Source of the DNA: Nocardia exalbida NBRC 100660
Lineage (GTDB): Bacteria; Actinomycetota; Actinomycetes; Mycobacteriales; Mycobacteriaceae
Length of the DNA: 64,000 bases
Reading direction: 5' to 3'
NCBI RefSeq assembly: GCF_000308575.1
Contig: NZ_BAFZ01000041.1
Location: forward strand, 166,126 to 230,125
The notes under the pieces are model-generated. The model searched no databases. It saw only the letters and a program-made list of their open reading frames with translations, and had not been told where the DNA came from. A program made the position numbers and the translations under genes. This document shows, one piece after another, positions 44,149-53,065 of this stretch (its first letter is position 1; each line of letters opens with the position of its first letter).

Positions 44149-44811
44149 TCACTTGGGCAGGGTCCCGATCGAGATCCCGGTGATGACATCGGCAACGATC
44201 ACACCATCGGCGTATTGCCGCCCGTAGACGGCGACCAGAGCGCCCACGCGTATCTCGGTCGCCCGCTTGGCGAGCAGAACCTGCACCTTGGTGCCGGTGT
44301 CGGTACGGACCTTGACGCTGTTGCTGGTGAACGCGTTGCGCACCACCATGGTCGTGCCGTCGTTGGCGGTGACCTTCCCGAAGGTGAGCCCGATGCCCGA
44401 GCGGCCGGCAGGGGGAGCGGGAGCGGGGACCGCGGGCGTCGTCGCGCGCACGGTGGACGAAGGTGGCGAGGTGCTCGGTGCGCTGGTGTGGGGCGGTGTG
44501 GTCGTCGATGACGCCGTTTGCGTCGAGCCGCCGACGAATAGACATCCGGACACCACCAAGATCACCATGCCGATGCAGAGCCCGACGAATGCGGCTGCTC
44601 CCGTGTTGTGCAGCCGATGCGGCTCGTCATCCCGATCTCGCCGCGGCAGCGGCGGCATCCCCATTGCCGTTGTCCGGGAAACGGTTTCGGACCGCGGGGC
44701 GAGCGCACCCGGATGCACCCCGGACCGGACCGGACGCGAGGCTTCGCTGTCGGCACGCGACCGCGAGCCGCTCGCGCTCGAGGCAGTGGAATTCGAGCGC
44801 GTTCTTGCCAT
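44149..44811 (-). CDS. single-pass membrane protein with a DUF5666-like domain
   Basis: A 220-residue protein. A charged, serine-rich start is followed by one membrane helix (AAAFVGLCIGMVILVVSGCL), a threonine/proline-rich spacer and an extracytoplasmic DUF5666-like beta domain (GKVTANDGTTMVVRNAFTSN, VKVRTDTGTKVQVL, VGALVAVYGRQYADG). ATG at 44811 is chosen because it keeps the basic start; a downstream ATG would leave a shorter cytoplasmic tail. It converges on the STAND-kinase gene, 15 bases apart, with no visible terminator. Function unknown. Confidence 0.6.
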   Translation of the reverse strand: MARTRSNSTASSASGSRSRADSEASRPVRSGVHPGALAPRSETVSRTTAMGMPPLPRRDRDDEPHRLHNTGAAAFVGLCIGMVILVVSGCLFVGGSTQTASSTTTPPHTSAPSTSPPSSTVRATTPAVPAPAPPAGRSGIGLTFGKVTANDGTTMVVRNAFTSNSVKVRTDTGTKVQVLLAKRATEIRVGALVAVYGRQYADGVIVADVITGISIGTLPK

Positions 44812-45242
44812 CGAAATAGTTGTCGCCGAGAGTGTTTCGGGATCTCCCCCGAGCCGCGCGAGCCGACCTACTCTCGCCGACTTCCCACTGTGCGTACTCC
44901 AGCGAGGCATATGGCAAGGGTAGGTGCGCCCATTCGTGTGCTTGTTGTCACTGGCGGGGAGTGCCGGTGTGACCAGCGTCGATGGGTGGTCGCCTGGATT
45001 CACCCGGCCTCTCCGGTCGTGCACGAATTGCACATCGGCCAGATAGTGTTGTGCGACAGCCGTATTGCGGGCCAGGCCACGGCTAGCGTCTGGTTGGAGC
45101 AGGGCGGTTCCGGTCGATCGTCCCTCGCCCCGGTCGGTCACCGATCCGATGGGCGCGGATTCCGATGGAACCGATCGGCGGCCTGCTGCGTCAGTGTCGA
45201 TGTAAGAAGCGCGAACAGGCGAATGCGAAGTGGGAGGTGTTG
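44812..45242. other. 431-base divergent gap
   Basis: Lies between the DUF5666-like gene and the YbaB-like gene at 45243, so it holds two divergent promoters. A plus-strand frame with a plausible start (MARVGAPIRVLVVTGGECR) is open through it, but it has no clear ribosome-binding site and reads unlike a protein near its end. I do not call a gene. Confidence 0.35.
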
Positions 45243-45824
45243 GTGACCGAATTCGATGTGCACCATGCTGCGGATGACTTGGCGCGGATGGCTGCGGATT
45301 TCGAGCGCCGGGCCGGACGGTTTCAGGAGTTGGAAGGCCGGATGCAGGCGCTGACCGTCACCGAGTCCGGCAAGGATGGCAGGGTCCGGGTCACTGTCGA
45401 CAGCAGCGGTGCACCCACGGCGATCGATCTGTCACCGCGTTCGCGCGGTGTGGACCCGGCGGTGTTGTCCGCCGAGATCATGTCGTGCCTGCGGCAAGCG
45501 CAATCGGCGTTGCGGATACAGGTCACCGAACTCGTGCGGGATACCGTTGGTGACGATGAGGCGGGCGCCGCGATCGTCGCTCAGTACATCCAGCGTTTCC
45601 CCGATCCCGAGCCGCAGGCGGAGGCGTCGTTCGAAGATCGGACGTCGTCATCGTCCGGCCACAGTCCATCCATGACACCGGCTCATTCCCCGGTGCCGCA
45701 GAGCCCGGCGTCCTCGGAAGCGACGCCACCGTCGCGAAGCCGCAAACCCAACCGCGACCAGGTAGTCGTCCCGGATGAACCGGATCCGGAGACCGAGTAC
45801 TACAACCGCTCATGGCTGGTGTGA
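45243..45824 (+). CDS. YbaB/EspL-like protein, second copy
   Basis: A 193-residue protein with a YbaB/EbfC-type core: a long N-terminal helix (HHAADDLARMAADFERRAGR), a strand set RVRVTVDSSGAPTAIDLSPR, then a helix DPAVLSAEIMSCLRQAQSAL. The C-terminal 70 residues are a proline/serine-rich, acidic tail ending NRSWLV. The start is GTG at 45243 with GGGAGG five bases upstream; in-frame TTG and GTG codons lie just before. Its 3' end overlaps the next gene by 13 bases. It heads a six-gene cluster of type VII-associated or unknown proteins. Confidence 0.65.
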   Translation: MTEFDVHHAADDLARMAADFERRAGRFQELEGRMQALTVTESGKDGRVRVTVDSSGAPTAIDLSPRSRGVDPAVLSAEIMSCLRQAQSALRIQVTELVRDTVGDDEAGAAIVAQYIQRFPDPEPQAEASFEDRTSSSSGHSPSMTPAHSPVPQSPASSEATPPSRSRKPNRDQVVVPDEPDPETEYYNRSWLV

Positions 45825-46174
45825 CCGTGACCAATCCTGACGCCATCTCCGTCGATCCTGACGAAGTGCGCAATCATGCCGCGAAGCTGCAGAAACTCAT
45901 GGAGAGCTTGACCCTGTCGCTCGAAGCGGCCGCCTACCTGGGTTCGGCAGACGACGGTTTCGGTGAGATTCCCCGTCCGTTCGTGAAGCTGGTGCTGGAC
46001 GAGAAGCATCGGAACACCATCGAGGTGATTCGCAAGCTCGCGGAGGACGTCGCGGCACTGCCGGACAAACTCGACACCGTCGCAGCGGCATTCGAAGGCA
46101 AAGACAGCGCCTTCGGCAGATCTGTGACCGAACTGCGCGAGACCATCGCCGAGGCACCGGGAGGGTCGAAGTGA
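45812..46174 (+). CDS. EspC/WXG100-like secretion target
   Basis: A 120-residue helical protein with the start of the type VII target family (ISVDPDEVRNHAAKLQKLME) and a second long helix (EVIRKLAEDVAALPDKLDTV). There are no cysteines and no signal peptide, and the size is close to WXG100/EspC proteins (95-110 residues). No W-x-G is present, which is usual for the EspC branch. The ATG at 45812 overlaps the YbaB-like gene, and the stop overlaps the next GTG (GTGA, 46171), so the three are tightly coupled. Confidence 0.65.
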   Translation: MAGVTVTNPDAISVDPDEVRNHAAKLQKLMESLTLSLEAAAYLGSADDGFGEIPRPFVKLVLDEKHRNTIEVIRKLAEDVAALPDKLDTVAAAFEGKDSAFGRSVTELRETIAEAPGGSK

Positions 46175-47067
46175 GCACGAGAATCGGTGACTGGCTCAAC
46201 GAGAACACTCCTGGCTTCGACGATCGGAAGAAGCCCGAGAACAATCCACTGATCGCCGAGGGGACCGATTACCGGGAGGAGTACTTCCAGGAGACCGTCT
46301 TCTGGATGCACGACATCGGTCTGAAGCAGGATGAGGAGACCAGGCTGCCGGGCGTCCTCTCCGGCACGATCGCGGGAGACGCGTGGGAGGCGTGGGCCAA
46401 TTTCCGGAACGCCAAAACCTTCGAGTCGATCACGGGCGGCATTGCGGTAGGCGCGAGCGTAGCGGACGCGGCATACGATCCGTTCGGATTCGTGGGCGAT
46501 CAAATCGCAGGATGGATGCTCACGCACGTCGAGCCGTACCGCAAGGTGCTGGATGGGCTCGCCGGGAACGACAAGATGGTGGAGGCGTATTCCAAGTCGT
46601 GGAACCTCATCGCCGAAGAGCTGACCGACATGAGCGAATCATGGCGGTTGGGTCTGGAGGCCGATATCGCGACGTGGACCGGGAGCGCGGGGGACGCCTA
46701 CCGCAACCGCGCCACCGATCTCATCGACCAGATCGCTGGGGCGGGCGGCGTGGCGGCCACTCTCGGCGAGATCATGGATACCGTGTCGAAGATCGTCAAG
46801 GCCTTCCGGAAGATGGTGCAGGACATCCTGACAAGCCTGGCGGGTGCACTGATCGGGTACACACTCGAACTCGCGGCCTCCCTGGGCGCAGCGGGCCCGC
46901 ACGTCGCGGCCGCGGTGATCGCCAGGATCGGGCGCGATGGTTTGAAAATTTCGAAGTTACTGCTCGACATGGCGAGTGCCTTCAAGGACGTTCAGACGCT
47001 CACCCAGGCGGTTGCCGCTGTCATCTATGCCCTTCTGGGCAAGGAAAACCAGCCCGCCCAGGGCTGA
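46171..47067 (+). CDS. WXG-type secreted protein, hydrophobic C-terminus
   Basis: A 298-residue protein. The helical hairpin characteristic of the WXG superfamily is in residues 125-200 with the turn ATWTGSAGDAYRNRA (W169-T-G171). The C-terminal 100 residues contain long hydrophobic helices (DILTSLAGALIGYTLELAAS, QAVAAVIYALL), as in the channel-forming halves of type VII exported toxins such as CpnT, but no toxin domain follows. The start is GTG at 46171, overlapping the EspC-like gene. It may be secreted together with the two proteins encoded before it. Confidence 0.65.
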   Translation: MSTRIGDWLNENTPGFDDRKKPENNPLIAEGTDYREEYFQETVFWMHDIGLKQDEETRLPGVLSGTIAGDAWEAWANFRNAKTFESITGGIAVGASVADAAYDPFGFVGDQIAGWMLTHVEPYRKVLDGLAGNDKMVEAYSKSWNLIAEELTDMSESWRLGLEADIATWTGSAGDAYRNRATDLIDQIAGAGGVAATLGEIMDTVSKIVKAFRKMVQDILTSLAGALIGYTLELAASLGAAGPHVAAAVIARIGRDGLKISKLLLDMASAFKDVQTLTQAVAAVIYALLGKENQPAQG

Positions 47068-47136
47068 CGATCTGGATCCGGCTTCGCGAAGGCAATCTTT
47101 GCGAACAGCAGCATCTACGAGGGGAATCCAAGCACT

Positions 47137-48012
47137 GTGAACGATCAGCACGCGCCGTACGCCGGTGGTCCCGAGCAACAACCGTCCGCACCCCGGTCCC
47201 CGGGCGACTACCCGGGATCGGTTGGCGCGCAGGCGCATCATGCGGGCTTCGCTGGCCCGCAGCATCCTCGGCAACCCGGTGCAGGCGCCCGGCAACAGCC
47301 GGGCCGGGCGGATTGGGGTAATCCATTGCCACCCGCCCAGGTGGGCGCAGGAACGGCGGCGCAACCGGGACGGGCAGGCTTCGGCGGAACGCCGCATTGG
47401 GCCGGTAACTCGTTGCCGCACAGCGGATTCCATCCACAGCCGTATGTGTCGGAGGCTCATTCGTATGGTGGGGCCACTCACCATGTGCCGCCGCCGATTC
47501 ATACCGTTGACCGGCCGAGACTTCGGTTCTTCCAAAACGTCGAGCGTCACCCGGTGGACGCATACCAGCCAGAACCGGGCGAGACCGGGATCGTGGTCGA
47601 CACGTCCTACTTTCGATGGTGGATCGCTGGCCCTGCGTACGCGTCGACCGGACCGCGCATTTATGTGAACGGCAACGAAATACCGAACGCCTCCTGGGGT
47701 CCCACCTACATCCCGGTGCCCCCTGGGCTCTACCGAGTCGAAGTTCTGACGCGGGGTGTCAACCTTCTCATCAGATTCTTGGTCCGCGCGTGGGACTCCG
47801 ATATGGGTCCGGCGGAAACCGTCGTGCCGGTAGAACCCGGATGCCGCACGACGGTGTACTACCGCTCCCCGGCCTTCTACCTCCTGCCAGGCGCTATCGC
47901 CCCGAAACCGCCGAGGTGGCCGGGTCTCAACTGGATCCGCACCAGTTGGGTCGTCTTCGGCGCGTTGTTCGCCCTGATGCTCTCGGCGGTGGTGCTGAAC
48001 ATCCTCGACTGA
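47137..48012 (+). CDS. tail-anchored membrane protein, unknown function
   Basis: A 291-residue protein. Residues 1-110 are rich in Pro, Gln, Gly and His and probably disordered. Residues 115-255 form a beta-rich domain (GIVVDTSYFRWWIAGPAYAS, TYIPVPPGLYRVEVL, CRTTVYYRSPAFYLLPG). A single membrane helix (TSWVVFGALFALMLSAVVLN) ends the protein, so the domain faces the cytoplasm if it is tail-anchored. The start is GTG at 47137. It follows the WXG-type gene after 69 bases on the same strand. I do not recognise a family. Confidence 0.6.
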   Translation: MNDQHAPYAGGPEQQPSAPRSPGDYPGSVGAQAHHAGFAGPQHPRQPGAGARQQPGRADWGNPLPPAQVGAGTAAQPGRAGFGGTPHWAGNSLPHSGFHPQPYVSEAHSYGGATHHVPPPIHTVDRPRLRFFQNVERHPVDAYQPEPGETGIVVDTSYFRWWIAGPAYASTGPRIYVNGNEIPNASWGPTYIPVPPGLYRVEVLTRGVNLLIRFLVRAWDSDMGPAETVVPVEPGCRTTVYYRSPAFYLLPGAIAPKPPRWPGLNWIRTSWVVFGALFALMLSAVVLNILD

Positions 48013-48130
48013 GCGGTCATCCAAGGTCTACCGATCCAACCACTGTGGGATGGAACAGTGCTGGAGTTGCTGCTCTGTACAGACTTTGCAATCGGTTCGG
48101 CAGATCGGTGCATCGACGCGGGGGATCACC

Positions 48131-48343
48131 ATGATCAGGTGGGAGCGTGGCTCCTACAGTCGAGGGAGCAACGGTGAAGAGACCACGTTGGATCTGGATC
48201 TCATGCTGACCTCGGATCATGAGTGGCGCACGTATGCGGAGCTGGGTGGGATCGGAATTCATCAGATCGTGGGCGGCGACGGTGATGAGGCGGTGACGAC
48301 GGCGCGGTTCACCTGGGACGGTAGGAATCTACTGTCGGCGTGA
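48131..48343 (+). CDS. 70-residue hypothetical protein
   Basis: A small protein beginning MIRWERGSYSRGSNGEETTL and ending WDGRNLLSA, rich in Asp, Thr and Gly, with no signal or membrane segment. ATG at 48131 is chosen for its GGGGATC upstream; a longer frame starts at 48050. It is 10 bases before the next gene on the same strand and appears to be part of the 45.2-48.9 kb cluster. No family is recognised. Confidence 0.5.
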   Translation: MIRWERGSYSRGSNGEETTLDLDLMLTSDHEWRTYAELGGIGIHQIVGGDGDEAVTTARFTWDGRNLLSA

Positions 48344-48353
48344 AAGGAACTCT

Positions 48354-48887
48354 GTGACAGCGAACAGTGCCAAGTGCCTGGTCGGAACCGACGCAGGCGA
48401 TCGAGTGTCGATCTTCGACGACGGCCGGGTGAAGGTCTGGTCGACCACGCATCTGTGGACTATCGAGGGGCGTGAACGCCACAACGCGCTCGGCGAAACC
48501 GTCTTCCTCAGCATCGGCCCTGCTCTGTCGACACCTGGCCCGACCGCAGGGCAGCAACGGTGTGACGTCGAGATCTCGCTCGATCCGGAAGGCGGTCGAA
48601 CTGTCGCCGCGACGGTTGGCGCCGATAACGGGACGTTCGTCCAGTTCTTTCACGACGGCAGCATTGCGGTCGGCAACGACGGCCGCGATCTCGCGAGCGT
48701 TTTCAACGTCGGCCGGGAGGCGAATCAGACGCGCGGCCGCAACGGCGTCGGGGGATCGGTGATGGTGACCTTCGAGGGGAGCTACCGCCCGCAAGTGTTG
48801 CGCGCATGTGATCACCTCGTCGAGGTCAATGAGCGTGCCGCACCGCCGCCGAACCGGTTGTACAAGGACGAATTCGAAGTACGCTGA
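48354..48887 (+). CDS. 177-residue hypothetical protein
   Basis: A beta-rich cytoplasmic protein. It contains repeats of the kind DAGDRVSIFDDGRVKVWSTT and NGTFVQFFHDGSIAVGNDGR, a strand-turn-strand unit with a D/H-D-G turn that occurs at least twice, so it may be built from two or three small beta units. The single-residue spacing is unlike a propeller. The start is GTG at 48354. It is the last gene of the cluster and converges on the EspG gene. I do not recognise a family. Confidence 0.5.
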   Translation: MTANSAKCLVGTDAGDRVSIFDDGRVKVWSTTHLWTIEGRERHNALGETVFLSIGPALSTPGPTAGQQRCDVEISLDPEGGRTVAATVGADNGTFVQFFHDGSIAVGNDGRDLASVFNVGREANQTRGRNGVGGSVMVTFEGSYRPQVLRACDHLVEVNERAAPPPNRLYKDEFEVR

Positions 48888-49010
48888 CTTGGTCAGCACG
48901 GCGACAGAAGTAGGTCCACTGGTCTGACTCCGGTGCGGTTCCGGCGCTGGTGCCGGCTGACTTCTTCGGCCCGCTCGATCCCGGTTGTGCGTGTGCAGGA
49001 TTCCGATTCG

Positions 49011-49772
49011 TCAGGTGTAACTGGGATCGTTTTCCTCGCGGAAGGCCGCGACCGTCGCACGTATGGCCCGGTCGAGTTGGGTTCGTACTTCCGTGGTGTC
49101 GGCGGGGACTGCCTTGATGGTGGGTCCGCTGCGGACGAGATAGCGGCCGTCGGGATAGTCCATCACGTGGAAGCCGCGCGCGGGTGCCGGGCGATTGTCC
49201 CAGGCCGGGCCCGCGTACACCGCGACGTGGGCGATGATGCTGCGGGGGCGTTCGAAGAACTGCTCGGCTCGGGCGCGAGGCGTGGCAGGTGCGCCCACGC
49301 GGTACGGGTCCTCGTCGTCGGCGTCGAGTTCGTGCCGAGAGATCTCGATGCCGGGGCCGCTGCCGCGTGCGGCGTCGGGCAGGTGGTCGATGACCCGACG
49401 GCTCACGCTCTCCGCATCGATCAGTGACATGTGCACGGCCCCACCGCGATCCAGCGACGATGTGGGTTCCTGGACGAGCAGCACAGCATGCCGATAATGA
49501 ACGGCCGCGTGGACGCGTACTTTCTCCTTCCCGCTGAAACCCGCCATCTCGATGCGCGCCTCGGGTTCGGCCAGCACACGCAATGCGCTGTACAGGGGCT
49601 CGTCGAGGCGATGGTGCAGTTCGGCGGCTTCGGATTTCCACTCCGACTCGTAATCGGCGACGGTGTCGGCGGTGGATCGGTACTGCAACGGGTATGGCAG
49701 CACGTCGCGGTCGACCGCCCGCCACAGCACCGTGAAGCCGAGTGCGGTGAACGACCAGTCCCTCCGGCTCAT
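49011..49772 (-). CDS. EspG-family type VII secretion chaperone
   Basis: A 253-residue EspG-like protein. EspG proteins bind the PPE half of PE-PPE dimers and keep it soluble until export. Typical features: the start RDWSFTALGFTVLWRAVDRD followed by LPYPLQ, the charged central strands IEMAGFSGKEKVRVHAAVHY, RGGAVHMSLIDAESVSRRVI and LPDAARGSGPG. ATG at 49772 is chosen; the frame runs nine codons further. It lies 70 bases downstream of the PPE-like gene on the same strand, which is the usual chaperone-substrate arrangement. There is no ESX core in the window. Confidence 0.75.
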   Translation of the reverse strand: MSRRDWSFTALGFTVLWRAVDRDVLPYPLQYRSTADTVADYESEWKSEAAELHHRLDEPLYSALRVLAEPEARIEMAGFSGKEKVRVHAAVHYRHAVLLVQEPTSSLDRGGAVHMSLIDAESVSRRVIDHLPDAARGSGPGIEISRHELDADDEDPYRVGAPATPRARAEQFFERPRSIIAHVAVYAGPAWDNRPAPARGFHVMDYPDGRYLVRSGPTIKAVPADTTEVRTQLDRAIRATVAAFREENDPSYT

Positions 49773-49842
49773 GAAGCCGGCTCCTTCGTCGTGCACCACG
49801 GCCGTGCTGTGCGTTTCGGTGTGGTGTCGCTTCTCGGCTCGC

Positions 49843-51132
49843 TCATTCGCCGATCACCGGGGGCACCGACTTCACCCTGTTCTCCGCACCCAGGCCGGTG
49901 AGTTCCTCGCCGTTGCGCTGGTTGACGAGATAGTCCTTCGTCTGATGTTCCTTGTCGTCGTCGCCCTTGCCGCGAGCGCCCGGCGCCATCATGCCCGGCA
50001 TGCCGCTCGTTCCCGGCCGACCGGTCCCGGGACGCGCGGACGCGGCGGCGGGAACGCTGCCCGGAATGCCGGGCACACCGTTGATGCTGCGACCCGGCGC
50101 GGGATTGCCGAGGCCGGGCACGCCTGGGCTGGGGGTGCCCGGACTCGGCGTGCCGGGAGATCCGGGGCTCGGCGTTCCGGGGCGGGTCAGTGATGGATCG
50201 GTGCCGGGATTTGTACTCGCCGGTTGGGTCGAAGGGTTCGCGCCTGCGGGTGTAGTCGTGGTCTGGTCGGACGTGCTTTCCTGCTCGCCAGCGGGATTCG
50301 CGCTGGCCGGGACAGTGCTCTCTGGCGTGTTCTCGGTGCTCGGTAGCTGTGCTGGGGCCACCGTGGTGCCTTTATCGGTATCGGTATCGGTACCCGACGA
50401 CGTCGGATGCCAACTGTTGTTCGGCACGGACGGCTGATCGCCCGAATTGTGCGCCGGGTTGTACGGTTTGGGTACCAGTGGAACGCCGGTGTCGGCTTCC
50501 CGGACGGCCGGGTAGAAGACGTTCTTGACGACGTTCACGGACGCATCGTGCGCGGAGTCGTCGCGGTGCTGGTTCAACTTCCAGGTCGGGCCCGGCACCC
50601 AGCTGGCGACGTTGCTGGTCCACGAATGGGTCGGCGCTTCTTGCACGGCAGGCCGCGTGACCTCGATGCCTGATCGGATGATCTTCACCTTTTCGGCGAC
50701 GATCTGCACCGAACTGATCAGTCCGCTGGATTTGTCGACGTATTCCTTGATCCCGTCCGCCGCGGCCTTCGCCGCCGCTCCCTCCCACTTGCCTTCCATG
50801 GCTTTGCCGATCTCCGGACCGAAACCTCGCAAGCCCTGCTCGAGCCGATTGCGAATGGACTCCCACCGCTGGTGCAGCGCTACAACATCGGTGATCGACA
50901 TGGCCTGCACGCGTTGATAGAGATCGTCGATCCCGTCCGGATTCTTGTACGCGCTCTCCGGAACTTTCGGTGACTGGGTCTGCACATCGCCACCGGCGCG
51001 CATGATTTCGGCGATGCGGTTGCGTGCGATGGCCGCGTCGGGACTCTCGTCGCGCGAACCACTGTCCGGCGGGCCGGATTTCGACTGCTCGAACAGTGCG
51101 GCGCCAATCGCTACCAAGAACGGCAGACCCAT
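49843..51132 (-). CDS. PPE-like/WXG-type secretion substrate with Pro/Gly-rich tail
   Basis: A 429-residue protein. Residues 65-170 form a helical hairpin with a WXG-like turn (AMEGKWEGAAAKAAADGIKE, W116-E-G118), the place of the PPE/WXG bundle. Residues 235-400 are low-complexity Pro/Gly/Ser/Thr (repeats such as GTPSPGSPGTPSPG), and the C-terminus is a short conserved-looking block (KDYLVNQRNGEELTGLGAEN). A hydrophobic start (MGLPFLVAIGAALFEQ) is unusual for this group. It lies between the PE-like gene (14 bases) and the EspG gene, so it is the probable EspG client. Confidence 0.65.
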   Translation of the reverse strand: MGLPFLVAIGAALFEQSKSGPPDSGSRDESPDAAIARNRIAEIMRAGGDVQTQSPKVPESAYKNPDGIDDLYQRVQAMSITDVVALHQRWESIRNRLEQGLRGFGPEIGKAMEGKWEGAAAKAAADGIKEYVDKSSGLISSVQIVAEKVKIIRSGIEVTRPAVQEAPTHSWTSNVASWVPGPTWKLNQHRDDSAHDASVNVVKNVFYPAVREADTGVPLVPKPYNPAHNSGDQPSVPNNSWHPTSSGTDTDTDKGTTVAPAQLPSTENTPESTVPASANPAGEQESTSDQTTTTPAGANPSTQPASTNPGTDPSLTRPGTPSPGSPGTPSPGTPSPGVPGLGNPAPGRSINGVPGIPGSVPAAASARPGTGRPGTSGMPGMMAPGARGKGDDDKEHQTKDYLVNQRNGEELTGLGAENRVKSVPPVIGE

Positions 51133-51146
51133 GATTAATCCCCCGG

Positions 51147-51521
51147 TCAGCTCAGCAGATTGCTCGTGTCTTGCGCATTGGAGTCGTCCTGTGCGCCGAT
51201 GCGGTCCACGGAAATCTGGATCGTATCACGCATCAGGGTCAGTACCTCGATGTGTTCTTTGAGGGCGGAGTCCACATCGCCTTCGCCGCCGATTGCCTTG
51301 GCACCCAGCATGTTCGCCAGCTCGTCGGAGCAGTCGAAGCGGCCGAGGCCGGTTACACGGGTCATCATCTTCAGGTCTTCGAGAAGCGTGACATAGAGAT
51401 CGATCTGACGATTGCAAGCATCGCGGCAACTCTGCGCGACCGCGGGGTCAAGCAAAAGCCTGCCAGCGTTGGCCTCGTCGGCAAGGTATCGCCACCGCGA
51501 AACCTCCTCGCTCATCGACAT
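51147..51521 (-). CDS. small helical PE-like partner protein
   Basis: A 124-residue helical protein (EVSRWRYLADEANAGRLLLD, CRDACNRQIDLYVTLLEDLK, DSALKEHIEVLTLMRDTIQI). There is no PE motif, but the size and position (directly upstream of the PPE-like gene, 14 bases apart) match the small partner of a PE-PPE pair. The start is ATG at 51521 with GGGAGC upstream; a second ATG lies two codons inside. The lipoprotein gene is 16 bases upstream. Confidence 0.55.
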   Translation of the reverse strand: MSMSEEVSRWRYLADEANAGRLLLDPAVAQSCRDACNRQIDLYVTLLEDLKMMTRVTGLGRFDCSDELANMLGAKAIGGEGDVDSALKEHIEVLTLMRDTIQISVDRIGAQDDSNAQDTSNLLS

Positions 51522-51537
51522 AGAGAATGCTCCCTGA

Positions 51538-52089
51538 TCAGCGTGGAAACGTCGGCACAAGCACTTCCGCAGCGTTCATGGCCCGATCGCATGGCGCTAC
51601 TTTGCCCTTGGGCGATGTATTGAAGACAGTGATCTGTAGTGCGCCCTGGCCAGCGGGGAATGCCAGATCGCAGTCTTCGCCGTCGACATCGGACGTGTTT
51701 CGGAAACGGAATCCATCCCGCCCGCCGACATTGATGCTGACGAAGTCGACGTTCCCCGGCTTCTTTCGCAGGTCGTCGATAGAGTAGATCGTCGACCACA
51801 CTCCCAGCGAATAATTCCACTGAGACGCCGCATCATGCCAGGAGCAGACCTTCCATCCTGGCTGCTCGACACCAGCGATGCCCGACTTCTTCGTGGACGA
51901 GACCACGCCGATTCGTTGCAGTTGCTGATCCGGCACCTGCGTGCACGGATCCCACAACGCGGCCGTGGCCGCCGAAGTGTCGGTTGTCGTGCTGGGCGTG
52001 GCAGTCCCGTTCGTGTCCGATTCGCACCCTGAAGCGACCAGCACCACCCCAGCGAGCGCCGCAACTGTCGCCGTCGTCCGTCGTCCCAC
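51538..52089 (-). CDS. DUF3558-type lipoprotein
   Basis: A 183-residue exported lipoprotein with a lipobox (VASGC, Cys22), then a threonine-rich linker and a DUF3558-like domain (residues 47-180): WDPCTQVPDQQLQRIGVVSS, GWKVCSWHDAASQWNYSLGV, and DCDLAFPAGQGALQITVFN. Two cysteine pairs are likely. The family is large in Nocardia, and its function is unknown. The start is GTG at 52089 with GGGAGG 7 bases upstream. It heads the unit PE-like, PPE-like and EspG. Confidence 0.8.
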   Translation of the reverse strand: MGRRTTATVAALAGVVLVASGCESDTNGTATPSTTTDTSAATAALWDPCTQVPDQQLQRIGVVSSTKKSGIAGVEQPGWKVCSWHDAASQWNYSLGVWSTIYSIDDLRKKPGNVDFVSINVGGRDGFRFRNTSDVDGEDCDLAFPAGQGALQITVFNTSPKGKVAPCDRAMNAAEVLVPTFPR

Positions 52090-52239
52090 CGAAGCCTCCC
52101 GATCCGGGCCGTCAAAGTCGTCCCTGAAGTCTATGACGCACTCAGGGGGCCTCCGGTTCCATCGGATTCGGTTGTGCAGATCAGGAACATCGGGCCCTTG
52201 CATCAGCCATCGACCGGGGACGCAGCTCGGTGATCGCTG

Positions 52240-52749
52240 CTACGAGTGGTGTCGCGGCCGGTCAGGTCCCTGAAAACCCGGGTGATGGTGCGGTGCTCGG
52301 TCCGCACAGATGATGATCGACTGCACGACGGTGCTGACGTGTGGCCGGAACGCGTCGCGTGGTGCGACGACCCACCAGCGGTATCCGGTCCGTTCGTCAG
52401 CGGGGGAGGGCAGCAGTATCTCGCCGCCGTCGGGGACGATCGTCGCGCGGGCGCGCAGTAGTGCGATGAAGATGTCGCTGTCGTTGGCGAGCTGGTGGGT
52501 CTCGTCGGGGCGGACGAGGATCGTCCAGCGGCCGGAGCCGTGGGCGATGACCGGGCCCATCAAGTATTGCCTGGCGAGGTCGCTGTGGACCATTCTGCCG
52601 AGTTGTTCGGGTACCGTCACCGCGCCTACATCTCCTGCGCGCAGAGTGATTCGTCGGGTTTCCTCGTGGACGTAACACGGGAGCCCGTAGACGTGCCGGT
52701 AGCGCTGGCAGCGGGTGAGTGTCGGGTCGGCGGCGGGATCTGTATTCAT
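52240..52749 (-). CDS. 169-residue hypothetical protein
   Basis: A cytoplasmic protein of unknown function. It has a start with CQRYRHVYGLPCYVHEETRR, a strand pair HGSGRWTILVRPDETHQLAN and a late GYRWWVVAPRDAFRPH. It has the size of a small domain fold, with a histidine-rich C-terminus (APHHHPGFQGP). The start is ATG at 52749. It is part of a set of short minus-strand genes that diverge from the Xre regulator at 53554. Similar proteins occur beside such regulators in Nocardia, but I cannot name the family. Confidence 0.6.
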   Translation of the reverse strand: MNTDPAADPTLTRCQRYRHVYGLPCYVHEETRRITLRAGDVGAVTVPEQLGRMVHSDLARQYLMGPVIAHGSGRWTILVRPDETHQLANDSDIFIALLRARATIVPDGGEILLPSPADERTGYRWWVVAPRDAFRPHVSTVVQSIIICADRAPHHHPGFQGPDRPRHHS

Positions 52750-52858
52750 GGCCGCTCCGTCAGGACTGGTCGGGAACGACTCGGCTCTGTTCGGGGGTAG
52801 GCGGATTGCACCGATGAACTCTCCGTTCGGATTCGGAAGATGAATGGCGGGGAAGCGT

Positions 52859-53065
52859 TCAGTCCCACAGCCGCGCGCAGGGAAGGTGCGGGAGGTCGTC
52901 GTCCAGGTTGTCGTCGACGGTCACGGTGATGTCCGGGAACCGTTGTGCCAGTGCGCGTGCGACGCTCTCGGCCTGTTCGGCGCTCGCCTGGTAGTCCAGC
53001 CATAGCGGGCCGGTTTCGATCTGGATGTGGCGGCGGTCCGGAGGCTCTGGGGCAGTTGGCTTCAC
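52859..53065 (-). CDS. 68-residue hypothetical protein
   Basis: A small protein starting VKPTAPEPPDRRHIQIETGP and containing the helix SAEQAESVARALAQRFPDI, then TVTVDDNLDDDLPHLPCARLWD. GTG at 53065 is chosen because it overlaps the stop of the 36-residue gene (GTGA at 53062-53065), a usual sign of coupling; the frame is open to 53140. Function unknown. Confidence 0.5.
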   Translation of the reverse strand: MKPTAPEPPDRRHIQIETGPLWLDYQASAEQAESVARALAQRFPDITVTVDDNLDDDLPHLPCARLWD

